NCBI RefSeq assembly: GCF_013409425.1
Contig: NZ_JACCAC010000001.1
Location: 496,001-560,000 of the forward strand
Source: Nocardioides perillae
Lineage (GTDB): Bacteria; Actinomycetota; Actinomycetes; Propionibacteriales; Nocardioidaceae
Direction: 5' to 3'
Length of the DNA: 64,000 nucleotides
How positions within the stretch are numbered: position 1 is the stretch's first letter; every line of letters begins with the position of its first letter. Under the pieces are notes generated by a model. That model was given only the letters and a program-made list of their open reading frames with translations. It did no database searches and had not been told where the DNA came from. The position numbers and the translations under genes were made by a program. Of this stretch, positions 39,491 through 47,604 are shown in pieces.

Positions 39491-39970
39491 TCACTTGCGC
39501 AGCTCCAGCACCGTCTTGCCGATGCGCACCTGGGTGCCCATCGTGATCGCGGTGGGCTGGGTGATGCGGGCGCTCCCGACGTAGGTGCCGTTGGTGGAGC
39601 CGAGGTCCTCGACGAACCACTGGTCACCGCTGGCCACGACCCGCGCGTGGCGGGTGGAGACGTAGTCGTCGTCGAGGCGGATCGCCGCGTCGGTGCCGCG
39701 GCCGACGAGGATCGGCGCCTCAGACAGCTCGGCGCGGTCGCCGGTGTTGGCGCCCTCGACCACCAGCACGTGGGTGGGAGAGCCGCGGCGGCGCGGCGGC
39801 TTGGCGGTGGCCTGCCGCTGCCCGCCCCGCGGCGCGGAGCCGGCCCGCTCCGCCTGCGGCACGCGGGCGCCGAACATGTCGGAGCGGATCACCGAGATCG
39901 CCGACAGCACGAAGATCCACAGGATCGCGAGGTAGGCGAAGCGGACGAGGAAGAGGGTGAGCTCGCTCAT
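39491..39970 (-). CDS. fhaB: FHA domain protein FhaB (FipA-like)
   Basis: 159-aa protein with an N-terminal membrane helix (LTLFLVRFAYLAILWIFVLSAISVI) and a C-terminal FHA domain (ILVGRGTDAAIRLDDDYVSTRHARV, then LGSTNGTYV) that binds phospho-threonine. In mycobacteria the homologue recruits FtsZ/FtsQ at division. The ATG overlaps the fhaA stop by 4 bp. Confidence 0.94.
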   Translation of the reverse strand: MSELTLFLVRFAYLAILWIFVLSAISVIRSDMFGARVPQAERAGSAPRGGQRQATAKPPRRRGSPTHVLVVEGANTGDRAELSEAPILVGRGTDAAIRLDDDYVSTRHARVVASGDQWFVEDLGSTNGTYVGSARITQPTAITMGTQVRIGKTVLELRK

Positions 39971-40710
39971 CGGTGCGCCTCCCCGGTCGAGGCGCCCGAG
40001 CCGTCGGGGTCGGGCACGAGGCGGACGGTGAGGGTGGTGTTGCCGACCTTGACGACCGAGCCGTCGTCGAGCGGGGACTGCGCGACCTTCTGGCCGTCGA
40101 CGACCACGCCGTTGGTCGAGCCGAGGTCGCGCACGGCGAGGCGCACGGTGCCGTCGGCGCCGCGGCTGACGCCGAACTCGGCGTGGCGCCGGCTCACGCC
40201 CGGGTCGTTGACCCGGATGTCGGCCTCGGTGCCGCGTCCCACGACGACGCCCGGCGGGTGCAGCGCGTGGGTGGTGCCGTTGACCTCGAGCACCGCGCGG
40301 GCCCGGCCGACCTGGGTGCGGGTGTCGTTGCCGCTGACCTTGGCCTCGGCGCGGCTGCGCACGCGGAAGCGCCCGGTCGTCAGGTCGGCGGCCTCCTCGA
40401 AGGCGATGCGCACCGGGCCCGGGAAGACGTAGGCCTGCTGGGCGGCGTGGTCGCGCAGGGCGTCGGTGAGCTCGGCGGCCATCGCGGAGTCGTAGGGCGC
40501 GAGTCGCTCGAGGTCGACGGGCGAGAGCTCGACGTGGAAGGAGTTGGGGACCAGGCGCCGGTCGCGGCTGAGGATCTGTGCGTTGTTGTCGAGCTCGCGC
40601 TGGAGCGCTGCGGAGATCTCGACCGGCTGCACGGCGCTGCGGAAGGCGCGGGCGAAGGCGCCGGAGATCGCCTGCTCGAGGCGGTTCTCGAACTTCTGGA
40701 ACGCACCCAC
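39967..40710 (-). CDS. fhaA: FHA domain protein FhaA with DUF3662 domain
   Basis: 247-aa protein, first gene of the kinase/cell-wall operon. The N-terminal DUF3662 domain is FQKFENRLEQAISGAFARAFRSAVQPVEISAAL, the C-terminal FHA domain VVVGRGTEADIRVNDPGVSRRHAEF ... LGSTNGVVV. In mycobacteria FhaA binds the pseudokinase MviN and regulates peptidoglycan synthesis. The GTG start has GGGAGGTGG upstream. The linker between domains is much shorter than in M. tuberculosis FhaA. Confidence 0.94.
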   Translation of the reverse strand: MGAFQKFENRLEQAISGAFARAFRSAVQPVEISAALQRELDNNAQILSRDRRLVPNSFHVELSPVDLERLAPYDSAMAAELTDALRDHAAQQAYVFPGPVRIAFEEAADLTTGRFRVRSRAEAKVSGNDTRTQVGRARAVLEVNGTTHALHPPGVVVGRGTEADIRVNDPGVSRRHAEFGVSRGADGTVRLAVRDLGSTNGVVVDGQKVAQSPLDDGSVVKVGNTTLTVRLVPDPDGSGASTGEAHR

Positions 40711-40927
40711 GCCTGTCCACCTCCCGTCTCGCTGCTCGTCGGCCCGCTCCGCGCCGCGTCGTGCCGCCCCGTGCGGGGCGTGCTGCGCGCAGCGGCAGGC
40801 GGACCTGAGTGTCGTGCCCGGTCGAAGGCCGATCGTAACGGGGCGCGGCTGCGGCCCCCGCTCCCCCCGCGGGCGGCACCGGTTTGGGCGCCGGGTCGGC
40901 GGTGGGATAGCCTCCCTCCTGCTTCAC

Positions 40928-41011
40928 GCGCGAGTGGCGGAATAGGCAGACGCGCACGGTTCAGGTCCGTGTGCCCGAAAGGGCGTGGGGGTTCAACTCC
41001 CCCCTCGCGCA
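40928..41011 (+). tRNA. tRNA-Leu (CAG anticodon)
   Basis: 84-nt class II tRNA: acceptor GCGCGAG/CTCGCGC, anticodon stem-loop with CAG at the GGTTCAGGTCC loop, a long variable arm (TGCCCGAAAGGGCG) and T arm GGGGGTTCAACTCCCCC. CCA is not encoded. It is the insertion site of the following mobile region. Confidence 0.97.
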
Positions 41012-41119
41012 CGTGAGTGGCCCCGGGGATGACCTGGGGCTTTACTCATTTCCGGAGTTAGCCTGAGCCCCCAAGGGCGCACGAAGGGTGCACCAGCCTC
41101 TACTCGGAGAGGTTTGGAC

Positions 41120-42478
41120 GTGGCATACATCGAGAAGCGGCGCCGCACCGACGGCGGGATCTCGGCGCGCGTGAAGTGGCGCCTGGGAGGCACGCGGGAC
41201 GGCGCGGTACAGCTCGAGGTCTTCAGCGCGGGCACCGACGCGCAGAACCTCGCCCGGGCCGAGGGCTTCAAGAAGATGGTGGACGCTGCCGGCCAGCGAT
41301 GGCCAGACGGCTGGGTGAAGGGCGAGGGCTTCGTCCGACCAGCCAGCGAGGCAGATCCGCTCACTGAGCCGCCGCGTTTCGTCGACATCGGCGAGGAATA
41401 CGTCCGCCAGATCGTCGACCTCTCGCCCGGCCAGCGCAAGCGCTATCTGGGCCACCTCCGCGTGCTTGAAGTAACCAGGATCCGAGGATCGCTGATCTTC
41501 ACCAAGCCGGTCACGGCGATCAGCGAGGCAGACCTCAAGGACTGGTTGATCGACTGGGACCGGTCCCTCAAGACGAAGGCGAACTATCACGGCCTGATCC
41601 ACGGAGTCTTCGGATACGCAGTCAAGCGCGGCTGGCTGTCGGCGAACCCTGCCGTCGGGACGGCCCCACGGATGTCCAGGGTGAAGCAGTCACGACCGGA
41701 GCTGCGGTTCCTTACGGAACGAGAACTGCAGCGTGCGGTCGAGCTGGCCGGACCCTACGCCGACCTCCTGACCGTGGCCGTGGGCACCGGCATGCGGTTC
41801 GGCGAACTCGGAGCTCTCTGGGTTTCCGATGTGGACCTCGAGCGCCGCACAGTCCGAATCAACAAGGCGTGGAAGCGCAACGGAGAGGACGATGCCACTG
41901 ACGTTCCAGGGTGGCTCGCCAAGCTGTTGAAGCCCAAGCACACGATGCGCGACCACCACTTGGGCGTGCCCAAGACAACCAAGTCGCGCCGGACGATCAC
42001 CATCTCGCCCGCCCTGTTCACCGTCTTGCGCAAGCGCATTGAAGGCAAGGCTGCTGATGACTTCGTGTTCGTTTCAAACGCTGGATACCCGCTGCACAAC
42101 GGGGACTTCAGCACGCACGTGTGGCGAAAGCTGATGACGGCGCTCGAGGCCGAAGGCATTGCTCGATTCCGATTCCATGACCTGCGGCATACCCACGTCG
42201 CGTGGTTGGTGGCTGGCGGCGCGCCCTTGCCTCACATCCAGGCCCGGTTAGGGCATGAGTCGATCACGACGACGATCGACACCTATGGCCACCTGCTCCC
42301 AGCTGGTGACGAACTCATCTCCGGCATCATCGACACTGCATTGACCGGAGGGACGATCCGCCCCGGCCCTGGATCGTCGATGGGAAAGAAGGGCAAGGGA
42401 AAGAAGTCCGAGAAGCGCACCAAGCCGGCTCGGGATCAGGGCGTGTCGCGTTCGGTGGAGAAAGAGGCCGCGACATGA
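41120..42478 (+). CDS. int: Tyrosine site-specific integrase
   Basis: 452-aa phage/ICE-type integrase. An N-terminal arm-binding region and SAM-like core-binding domain (FVDIGEEYVRQIVDLSPGQRKRYLGHL, ISEADLKDWLIDW) precede the catalytic domain: first Arg in VGTGMRFGELGAL, Lys in TTKSRRTITIS, box II HDLRHTHVAWLV, then LGHESITTTIDTYGHLL with the nucleophilic Tyr. The GTG at 41120 is preferred over TTG at 41114 because GGAGAGG lies at proper distance. It starts 108 bp from the 3' end of tRNA-Leu, which is therefore the likely attachment site. Confidence 0.95.
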   Translation: MAYIEKRRRTDGGISARVKWRLGGTRDGAVQLEVFSAGTDAQNLARAEGFKKMVDAAGQRWPDGWVKGEGFVRPASEADPLTEPPRFVDIGEEYVRQIVDLSPGQRKRYLGHLRVLEVTRIRGSLIFTKPVTAISEADLKDWLIDWDRSLKTKANYHGLIHGVFGYAVKRGWLSANPAVGTAPRMSRVKQSRPELRFLTERELQRAVELAGPYADLLTVAVGTGMRFGELGALWVSDVDLERRTVRINKAWKRNGEDDATDVPGWLAKLLKPKHTMRDHHLGVPKTTKSRRTITISPALFTVLRKRIEGKAADDFVFVSNAGYPLHNGDFSTHVWRKLMTALEAEGIARFRFHDLRHTHVAWLVAGGAPLPHIQARLGHESITTTIDTYGHLLPAGDELISGIIDTALTGGTIRPGPGSSMGKKGKGKKSEKRTKPARDQGVSRSVEKEAAT

Positions 42479-42562
42479 GGGCGGTTGATGCCTTCACAGT
42501 CGAGGCCTTCACCGCGCCGCGGGCGTGCTGCCGTCTTTGCCGGAAGGACACTCGCGCCCTGC

Positions 42563-42820
42563 TCACAGCTTTGAGCGGCGACGGTTAGAGTTCGGCGGCC
42601 GGACAACGCTCAGCGTGTGAGGTGATGCGGAGACTGGCTGCTCGCCTGCGTCGATCAACTCATCGAGGTGTTCCGGACGGAATCGGATGTGCTTGCCGAT
42701 CCGCGTGCAGCGCACCCTCCGCTCCCGAACAGCATCTGCCACCCACCTCGTCGGAACGTTGAGGTAGGTAGCCGCCTCCTCAACGGTGAGCAAGGGACGC
42801 CAACTCGATGCCTCGCTCAC
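42563..42820 (-). CDS. Excisionase-family helix-turn-helix protein
   Basis: 85-aa DNA-binding protein with the excisionase/MerR-like pattern LLTVEEAATYLNVPTRWVADAVRERRVRCTRIGKHIRFRPEHLDELI. It probably directs excision (Xis) or regulates the integrase. It overlaps the next small HTH gene by 4 bp and is convergent with int. Confidence 0.82.
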   Translation of the reverse strand: MSEASSWRPLLTVEEAATYLNVPTRWVADAVRERRVRCTRIGKHIRFRPEHLDELIDAGEQPVSASPHTLSVVRPPNSNRRRSKL

Positions 42821-43065
42821 CGTCGGCCCCCTAGTTCACCGTCTCGAAGATCAATCGCGGCGGATCGTGGGGCGACCCAACGCCGCACCTCGTCGACCGT
42901 CGTATAGAGCCGGCCGGTGCCGTTGAACCTCCAGAACCGCGGGCCGATGCCTCGTGCCTGCCAGGAGCGCACCGTCCCCTGCGGCGTGCGAGCAAGAGAA
43001 CAGAACTCCTCGATGGTCAGCAGCGCGCTGCCGTTCCAGTCGGCGGGAATGTCGATGGGCTGCAA
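42817..43065 (-). CDS. Small helix-turn-helix (AlpA/Xis-like) protein
   Basis: 82-aa protein with HTH pattern ALLTIEEFCSLARTPQGTVRSWQARGIGPRFWRFNGTGRLYTTVDEVRRWV. The start is a TTG at 43065, chosen because GAGAGGAG lies 7-10 nt upstream; the frame is open to 43128 without a better site. It forms a two-gene unit with the excisionase-like gene. Confidence 0.75.
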   Translation of the reverse strand: MQPIDIPADWNGSALLTIEEFCSLARTPQGTVRSWQARGIGPRFWRFNGTGRLYTTVDEVRRWVAPRSAAIDLRDGELGGRR

Positions 43066-43267
43066 GAGACTGCTCCTCTCAGTGTCCGGACGGTCTCCTA
43101 AGTCCGGGCAGCCCCCTGCGGCGATCAAGTCCGGCCAACTTGCACGAGAACAGAGCGGCGCGAGGAGGTCGGTCCCGGGTCGGTAGCCCGGAGGGCAGCA
43201 GTCCTCAGGACGCAGTCAGATCAGAAGGCGCAAGCCCACAGCAGTTGGGCGGTAGGGTTCGTCGCTG

Positions 43268-43720
43268 ATGGTTTCCGGTCTTGACCCCTCACAACTGCGG
43301 GCTGCTCGCGAGAAGGCGGGTCTGACTCAGCATGAGTTGGCGCGTCTGGTCGGCGCGGCCGGGGGTGAACGCGTATCCCGGTGGGAGCTGGGCACGTCAG
43401 TTCCCCGCCCAGACTTCGTGGTCAAGCTCGCGCGGGCCCTCGACATCCCGCCGCATCGGCTGATCCACCTCGACGGCGACGTCTCGGATCTCAGGGCGCT
43501 ACGGCTGCAGGCAGGGCTCACCGTTCTCGAACTCGCCGGGTCCGTGAACGTGGCTGTCCCGACGTACTACGCGTGGGAGCAAGGACGCTGGACTCGGCTA
43601 CCCGGACCACAGTCGCTCGAAGGACTCGCGTCCGCACTCGGGGAGCCAGTGGAGCTTGTTGTCGCAGCATTCCGTGAAGCGCAACGGCAACGCCGCCGGA
43701 GCGAAACAGCCTCGGTCTAA
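43268..43720 (+). CDS. Double XRE-family HTH regulator
   Basis: 150-aa protein with two tandem Cro/C1-type domains: residues 8-62 (LRAAREKAGLTQHELARLVGAAGGERVSRWELGTSVPRP) and 75-135 (LRALRLQAGLTVLELAGSVNVAVPTYYAWEQGR). It is likely the element's repressor or activator. The ATG is divergent from the small HTH pair, and a palindrome-rich spacer follows downstream. Confidence 0.85.
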   Translation: MVSGLDPSQLRAAREKAGLTQHELARLVGAAGGERVSRWELGTSVPRPDFVVKLARALDIPPHRLIHLDGDVSDLRALRLQAGLTVLELAGSVNVAVPTYYAWEQGRWTRLPGPQSLEGLASALGEPVELVVAAFREAQRQRRRSETASV

Positions 43721-44023
43721 ACGTCTTCGTCGGGTCTGACCGATATCCACAGGGAGAAAACTCGTTCCGGGAGATCGGACGATTTTGTGGTCCCATGGAC
43801 TCCGGATCGTTCGGAGGCGTTGATGCTCGGTCCCATCGGGGGGATTGAGCCGCGTAACCCTCTGGTCAGGACTGGGCGATGGCATCTCGGGATCGGTCAC
43901 CTGTGGATATCGAGCGGAGCGATAGAACTGCACTAGTGTTGTTCTATCGAGTTGGGCTCGCGTTGATCGCTCCGGGCCCGTCTTGACACGTAGGTGATCG
44001 AGACACGAGAGGACTCGGGACCC
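43721..44023. promoter_or_regulatory. Palindrome-rich spacer before the SAF gene
   Basis: About 300 bp without a gene. CGATATCCACAG (43741-43752) recurs as its exact reverse complement at 43901-43912, 148 bp apart. A second palindrome with 9-bp arms, CGATAGAAC (43920-43928) and GTTCTATCG (43941-43949), encloses a -10-like TAGTGT (43934-43939), so it can act as an operator over the promoter of the SAF-MinD-CpaF genes. The sequence is clearly AT-richer than the core genome. Confidence 0.6.
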
Positions 44024-44710
44024 ATGCCGCAGAACACCGCTCAACCCCTGCCAGCCGAGACACCGCGCGCCACGGGCGCGATGCCCGCGCTTGACGGCCG
44101 TCCGCGACCGCGACCCAGGCGGCGCCGCCGGCCATGGGTGTTCGCCCTGTGCGTCGCCTTGGTTGTCGCCGGCGCCTTGGGAACGGCGTTCGTCTTCACG
44201 TCGGTCAACGACACCCGGGAGGTCCTCGTCGTCAGCCAGGACGTCAAGCGCGGCGAGATCATCGAGGCCGGCGACCTCTCGGTGGTTCGGGTGAGCGTCG
44301 ATCCCGCGCTGACGCCGCTTCCTGGCAGTCAGAAGGCTGAGCTTGAGGGCAACCGCGCTGCGGTAGACCTGTGGGCCGGCACCCTGCTCACTGAGCAGGC
44401 CGTCACCGACAGTCTGGTTCCGGGGGAAGGGGAGTCCCTCGTGGGCATCAGCCTCACTCCCGGCCAGATGCCCTCGGAGCCGCTCTATGGCGGCGACGTC
44501 GTCCGGATCGTCACCACCCCCGGTGATCAGGGCGAGGTCACCGACAAGGACCCGGTCACCGTCGAGGCAATCGTCGTTGGTGTTAGCCGGGTTGAGGAGA
44601 CAGGGGAGACCGTCGTCGACGTCTCGGTGCCCGAGGGTGATGCTGCCGACCTGGCTGCCCGTGCCGCCACCGGACGGGTTGCTCTCGTTCTGGACGCCCG
44701 GGAGCGCTGA
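44024..44710 (+). CDS. SAF domain protein (CpaB-like)
   Basis: 228-aa protein with a basic Pro/Arg start, one membrane helix (VFALCVALVVAGALGTAFVFTSV) and an extracytoplasmic SAF domain (EVLVVSQDVKRGEIIEAGDLSVVRV, then LWAGTLLTEQAV). In Tad/Flp pilus systems CpaB/RcpC proteins have this layout. An in-frame GTG at 43994 would add ten residues. First gene of the truncated Tad-like operon. Confidence 0.8.
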   Translation: MPQNTAQPLPAETPRATGAMPALDGRPRPRPRRRRRPWVFALCVALVVAGALGTAFVFTSVNDTREVLVVSQDVKRGEIIEAGDLSVVRVSVDPALTPLPGSQKAELEGNRAAVDLWAGTLLTEQAVTDSLVPGEGESLVGISLTPGQMPSEPLYGGDVVRIVTTPGDQGEVTDKDPVTVEAIVVGVSRVEETGETVVDVSVPEGDAADLAARAATGRVALVLDARER

Positions 44711-44713
44711 GGC

Positions 44714-45553
44714 ATGGCGCTGATCGTCCTGGCATCCGGAAGCGGTTCGCCTGGTGTCTCGACCACGGCGCTCGGGCTCACCCTCAACTGGCATCGCCCG
44801 GCGCTCCTGGTCGACGCCGACCCGACCGGTTCCTCCTCGGTCTTCGCCGGCTTCTTCCATGGCACCCAGGAGCCGACCGGCGGGCTGATCAACCTTGCCC
44901 TCTCCCTGCGCGACGGAACGCTGGCCGACGCCCTACCGCGCGAGACGCTGCTGCTGGACCCCGAGGCACCGGCCGAGCGCTCGGCGTGGTTCCTGCCCGG
45001 CATCCGGGCCCACGACCAGGCGCCCAGCCTTCTACCGCTGTGGGACCCGCTCACCGAGCAGTTGCGCGCTCTGGAGCGCAACGGCCACGACGTCATCGTC
45101 GACGCCGGCCGGCTCGGCCTGGCCGGCTGGCCCCAGCCGCTGATCGCCGCCTCCGACCTGACCCTGCTGGTCACCCGCAGCTCGCTTCCGGCCTTGGCCG
45201 GCGCCACCAGCTGGGCCAAGACCCTGCGCGCCCAGTTCGCCGGGGTCGGTGGCCTGTCTCGGCTCGGGGTCCTCGTCGTCGACGAGGAACGACGCTGGCC
45301 CGCGATGCCCACCGGCGCTCGAGTCCGGCCCTATAGCGCCCGCCACATCGCCAAGGCCCTGCAGATCCCCGTCGTTGCGTCGGTGGAGTGGGAGCCCGAG
45401 GTGGCCGAGGTCTACTCCCACGGCGCGCGCAAGCCCCGCAAGTTCGAATCCTCCGGGCTGCTGCGCGGCTACCGGGCCAGCGCCGCGGCCATCCAGTCCA
45501 TCCTCGGCGCCAACCAGGCCGCCCTCGCTCCCACGAACGGAGGCCACGCATGA
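44714..45553 (+). CDS. MinD/CpaE-like P-loop protein with an altered Walker A
   Basis: 279-aa protein with the ParA/MinD layout: LIVLASGSGSPGVSTTALGL at the N-terminus, LLVDADPTGSS as the A' motif, and HDVIVDAGRLGL as Walker B-like. The canonical KGGxGKT(S/T) is replaced by GSGSPGVSTT, lacking the nucleotide-binding lysines, so ATPase activity is doubtful. In Tad systems CpaE positions the secretion machine. It starts 3 bp after the SAF gene and overlaps the CpaF-like gene (ATGA). Confidence 0.78.
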   Translation: MALIVLASGSGSPGVSTTALGLTLNWHRPALLVDADPTGSSSVFAGFFHGTQEPTGGLINLALSLRDGTLADALPRETLLLDPEAPAERSAWFLPGIRAHDQAPSLLPLWDPLTEQLRALERNGHDVIVDAGRLGLAGWPQPLIAASDLTLLVTRSSLPALAGATSWAKTLRAQFAGVGGLSRLGVLVVDEERRWPAMPTGARVRPYSARHIAKALQIPVVASVEWEPEVAEVYSHGARKPRKFESSGLLRGYRASAAAIQSILGANQAALAPTNGGHA

Positions 45554-47229
45554 GCACCAACGGACACCACCCGGACACCAACGGCCGAGACCCGCTGCGC
45601 GCCGACGAGTGGCTCGAGGCCCGCCATGCCGCGAGCCGGGAGCAGACCTCGCCCTTCGCCCGCGGCCGCAGCACCAACTGCACCCCGCCGCCCCCGCCGT
45701 CGGTCGTCGAGGACCACGACCCGACCTCCCTGCCGATCTTCGCCGGCGCCTGGTCCAGCGAGCAGGAGCTTCCTGGCCGTGCTCGCTCGGAGTTCAGTCT
45801 GCGCCCGCTCGTGGCGCCCGCACCGGAGGAGCACCAGCACAACGTCCCCGGCGCGGACGGCCGGGTCGAACTGGACTGGGAGCTGATCGCGCAGTACCGC
45901 GCGGAGATCTCCTCGCGACTGACCGCCCGGCTCGACAAGGAAGGTGGCCGGGTCACCGACGAGGACCGCGAGCAGATGGGCCTCGACGTCATCGAGGAGC
46001 TCATCAAGTCCGAGGCCGAGACGCTGGTCTCCACCGGCCGGCCCCCGTGGACTAAGGACCAGGAGAAGGCGCTCAAGTCCGCCCTTCACGCCGCCCTGTT
46101 CGGGCTCGGCCGCCTGCAGCCCCTGGTCGAGCGCGAGGACGTCGAGAACATCATCGTCATCGCCCGCGGCCCGGTCTGCGCGGTGTGGCTGGAGCTCGTC
46201 GACGGCACCCTGGTCGAGGCCGACCCGATCGCCGACTCCGAGGACGAGCTGCGCGAGTTCCTCGCCGACCTCGGCGCCCGACAGAACCGGCCCTTCACCG
46301 AGGCCCGCCCGCACCTGGACCTCCGGCTGCCCGGGGGAGCGCGGCTCGCTGCCGGCTCCTGGGTGATGGCCTACACCTCGGTCGTGATCCGCCGCCACGG
46401 CATGCGCGAGGTCTCCATGGACGAGATGGTCTACGACCGGAAGGCCTGCACCGCGGTCCTGGCCGACTTCCTCGCCGCCTGCGTGCGGGCCGGCAAGAGC
46501 ATCGTCGTCTCCGGCGTCCAGGGCTCCGGCAAGACCACCTGGGTCCGCGCCCTGTGCTCGTGCATCCCGCCCTGGGAGATGATCGGCACCTTCGAGACCG
46601 AGTTCGAGCTGCACCTGCACGAGCTTGTCGACCGGCACAAGATCGTCCACGCCTGGGAGCACCGCCCCGGATCCGGCGAAGTCGGCATCGACGGCCGCCA
46701 GGCCGGTGAGTTCAGCCTCGAGGAGGCCATCCACCACTCCTTCCGGTTCAACCTCGCCCGCCAGATCGTCGGCGAGGTCCGCGGCCCGGAGGTCTGGAAC
46801 ATGCTCAAGGCTATGGAGTCCGGCCCGGGCTCGATCAGCACCACCCACGCCCGCAGCGCCGAGCACACCATCGAGAAGCTCGTCTCCTGCGCCATGGAGA
46901 AGGGCCCCCAGGTCACCCGCGAGCTCGCGATCAGCAAGCTCGCCGCCGCCATCGACATCGTGATGTACCTGCGCTCCGAGGTCGTCCCCAACGGCGACGG
47001 CACCTTCCGCAAGCAGCGCTGGGTCGAGGAGGTCCTGGTCGTCCAGCCGAGCATCGACGCAGCCCGCGGGTACGCCACCACCCCGATCTTCGCGCCCAAC
47101 CAGCTCGGCCAGGCCGTCGCGACCGGCAAGCTCGACAACTTCCTCGCCCAGGAGCTGGCACGCCACGGATTCGACCTCGAGGCGTACAAGGCCGAGTCCC
47201 AGGCCAACCCGGGGGTGGCCACCTCATGA
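45550..47229 (+). CDS. CpaF/TadA-family secretion ATPase
   Basis: 559-aa hexameric secretion ATPase of the type II/IV (Tad pilus or T4SS VirB11-like) class. The N-terminal 90 residues are disordered, then the N-terminal domain (VIEELIKSEAETLV, PFTEARPHLDLRLPGGARL) and the motor domain: Walker A GVQGSGKTTWVRAL, Asp box GTFETEFELHLHEL, Walker B RQIVGEVRGPEVWNML and the His box STTHARSAEHTIEKLV. It powers pilus assembly or substrate transfer. The stop overlaps the next start (ATGA). Confidence 0.9.
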   Translation: MSTNGHHPDTNGRDPLRADEWLEARHAASREQTSPFARGRSTNCTPPPPPSVVEDHDPTSLPIFAGAWSSEQELPGRARSEFSLRPLVAPAPEEHQHNVPGADGRVELDWELIAQYRAEISSRLTARLDKEGGRVTDEDREQMGLDVIEELIKSEAETLVSTGRPPWTKDQEKALKSALHAALFGLGRLQPLVEREDVENIIVIARGPVCAVWLELVDGTLVEADPIADSEDELREFLADLGARQNRPFTEARPHLDLRLPGGARLAAGSWVMAYTSVVIRRHGMREVSMDEMVYDRKACTAVLADFLAACVRAGKSIVVSGVQGSGKTTWVRALCSCIPPWEMIGTFETEFELHLHELVDRHKIVHAWEHRPGSGEVGIDGRQAGEFSLEEAIHHSFRFNLARQIVGEVRGPEVWNMLKAMESGPGSISTTHARSAEHTIEKLVSCAMEKGPQVTRELAISKLAAAIDIVMYLRSEVVPNGDGTFRKQRWVEEVLVVQPSIDAARGYATTPIFAPNQLGQAVATGKLDNFLAQELARHGFDLEAYKAESQANPGVATS

Positions 47230-47499
47230 GCACCGCGTTCCTGCCCGCCGTCTTCGGCGCCCTCATCGTCAGCGGCCTGATCGGCATGGTCTACGCGATG
47301 ATCCCGGCGCCGCCCAAGCCGCCGAAGCCAGCCCGGACCACCACCCCGTTCGGACGGCTCGGAAGCTGGTTCGTCCGGCTCGACCGGCGTACCCGGATGC
47401 TCATGATCGGCGGGGCCGTGGCCGGCCTCCTGGTCGCGCTGGTGACCGGCTGGGTGATCGCCATCGTCCTCGTCCCGGCCGCGATCGTAGGCATCCCGC
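47226..47499 (+). pseudogene. TadB/type II secretion F-like gene, truncated by IS remnants
   Basis: The frame starts with ATG overlapping the CpaF stop and encodes about 90 residues: an N-terminal membrane helix (FLPAVFGALIVSGLIGMVYAM), a basic segment (FVRLDRRTRM) and a second helix pair (MLMIGGAVAGLLVALVTGWVIAIVL). This fits the beginning of an actinobacterial TadB-like platform protein of about 300 aa. The sequence switches near 47497-47500 into an IS remnant and the frame runs on only to 47555. The rest, and any TadC or pilin genes, are absent. Confidence 0.7.
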
Positions 47500-47604
47500 C
47501 ATCCGCACCGCGCGCTCACGCAGCTCGGTCGGGTACTTCGAGGGACGTGCCATGAGAGTGATCCTTCCAACGAATCAGCTCTCCGGACTCGCCGGGGCGG
47601 TTCA
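47500..47604 (-). mobile_element. Left-end remnant of an IS3-family element
   Basis: The minus strand begins at 47604 with TGAACCGCCCCGGCGAGTCC, the typical terminal inverted repeat of an IS3-family group. 31 bp further an ATG (47553) opens an OrfA start MARPSKYPTELRERAVRM. It breaks off after 18 codons at the junction with the TadB-like gene. Only about 105 bp of the element remain. Its outer end abuts, and appears inserted into, the OrfB of the next element. Confidence 0.75.

Noticed and set aside
43920..43949. LexA/SOS box
   Set aside because: The GAAC...GTTC arms are 12 nt apart; actinobacterial LexA sites have only about 4 nt between the half-sites.
45469..47166. Long minus-strand frame opposite the CpaF-like gene
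   Set aside because: Shadow frame: protein motifs and codon bias belong to the plus-strand ATPase.
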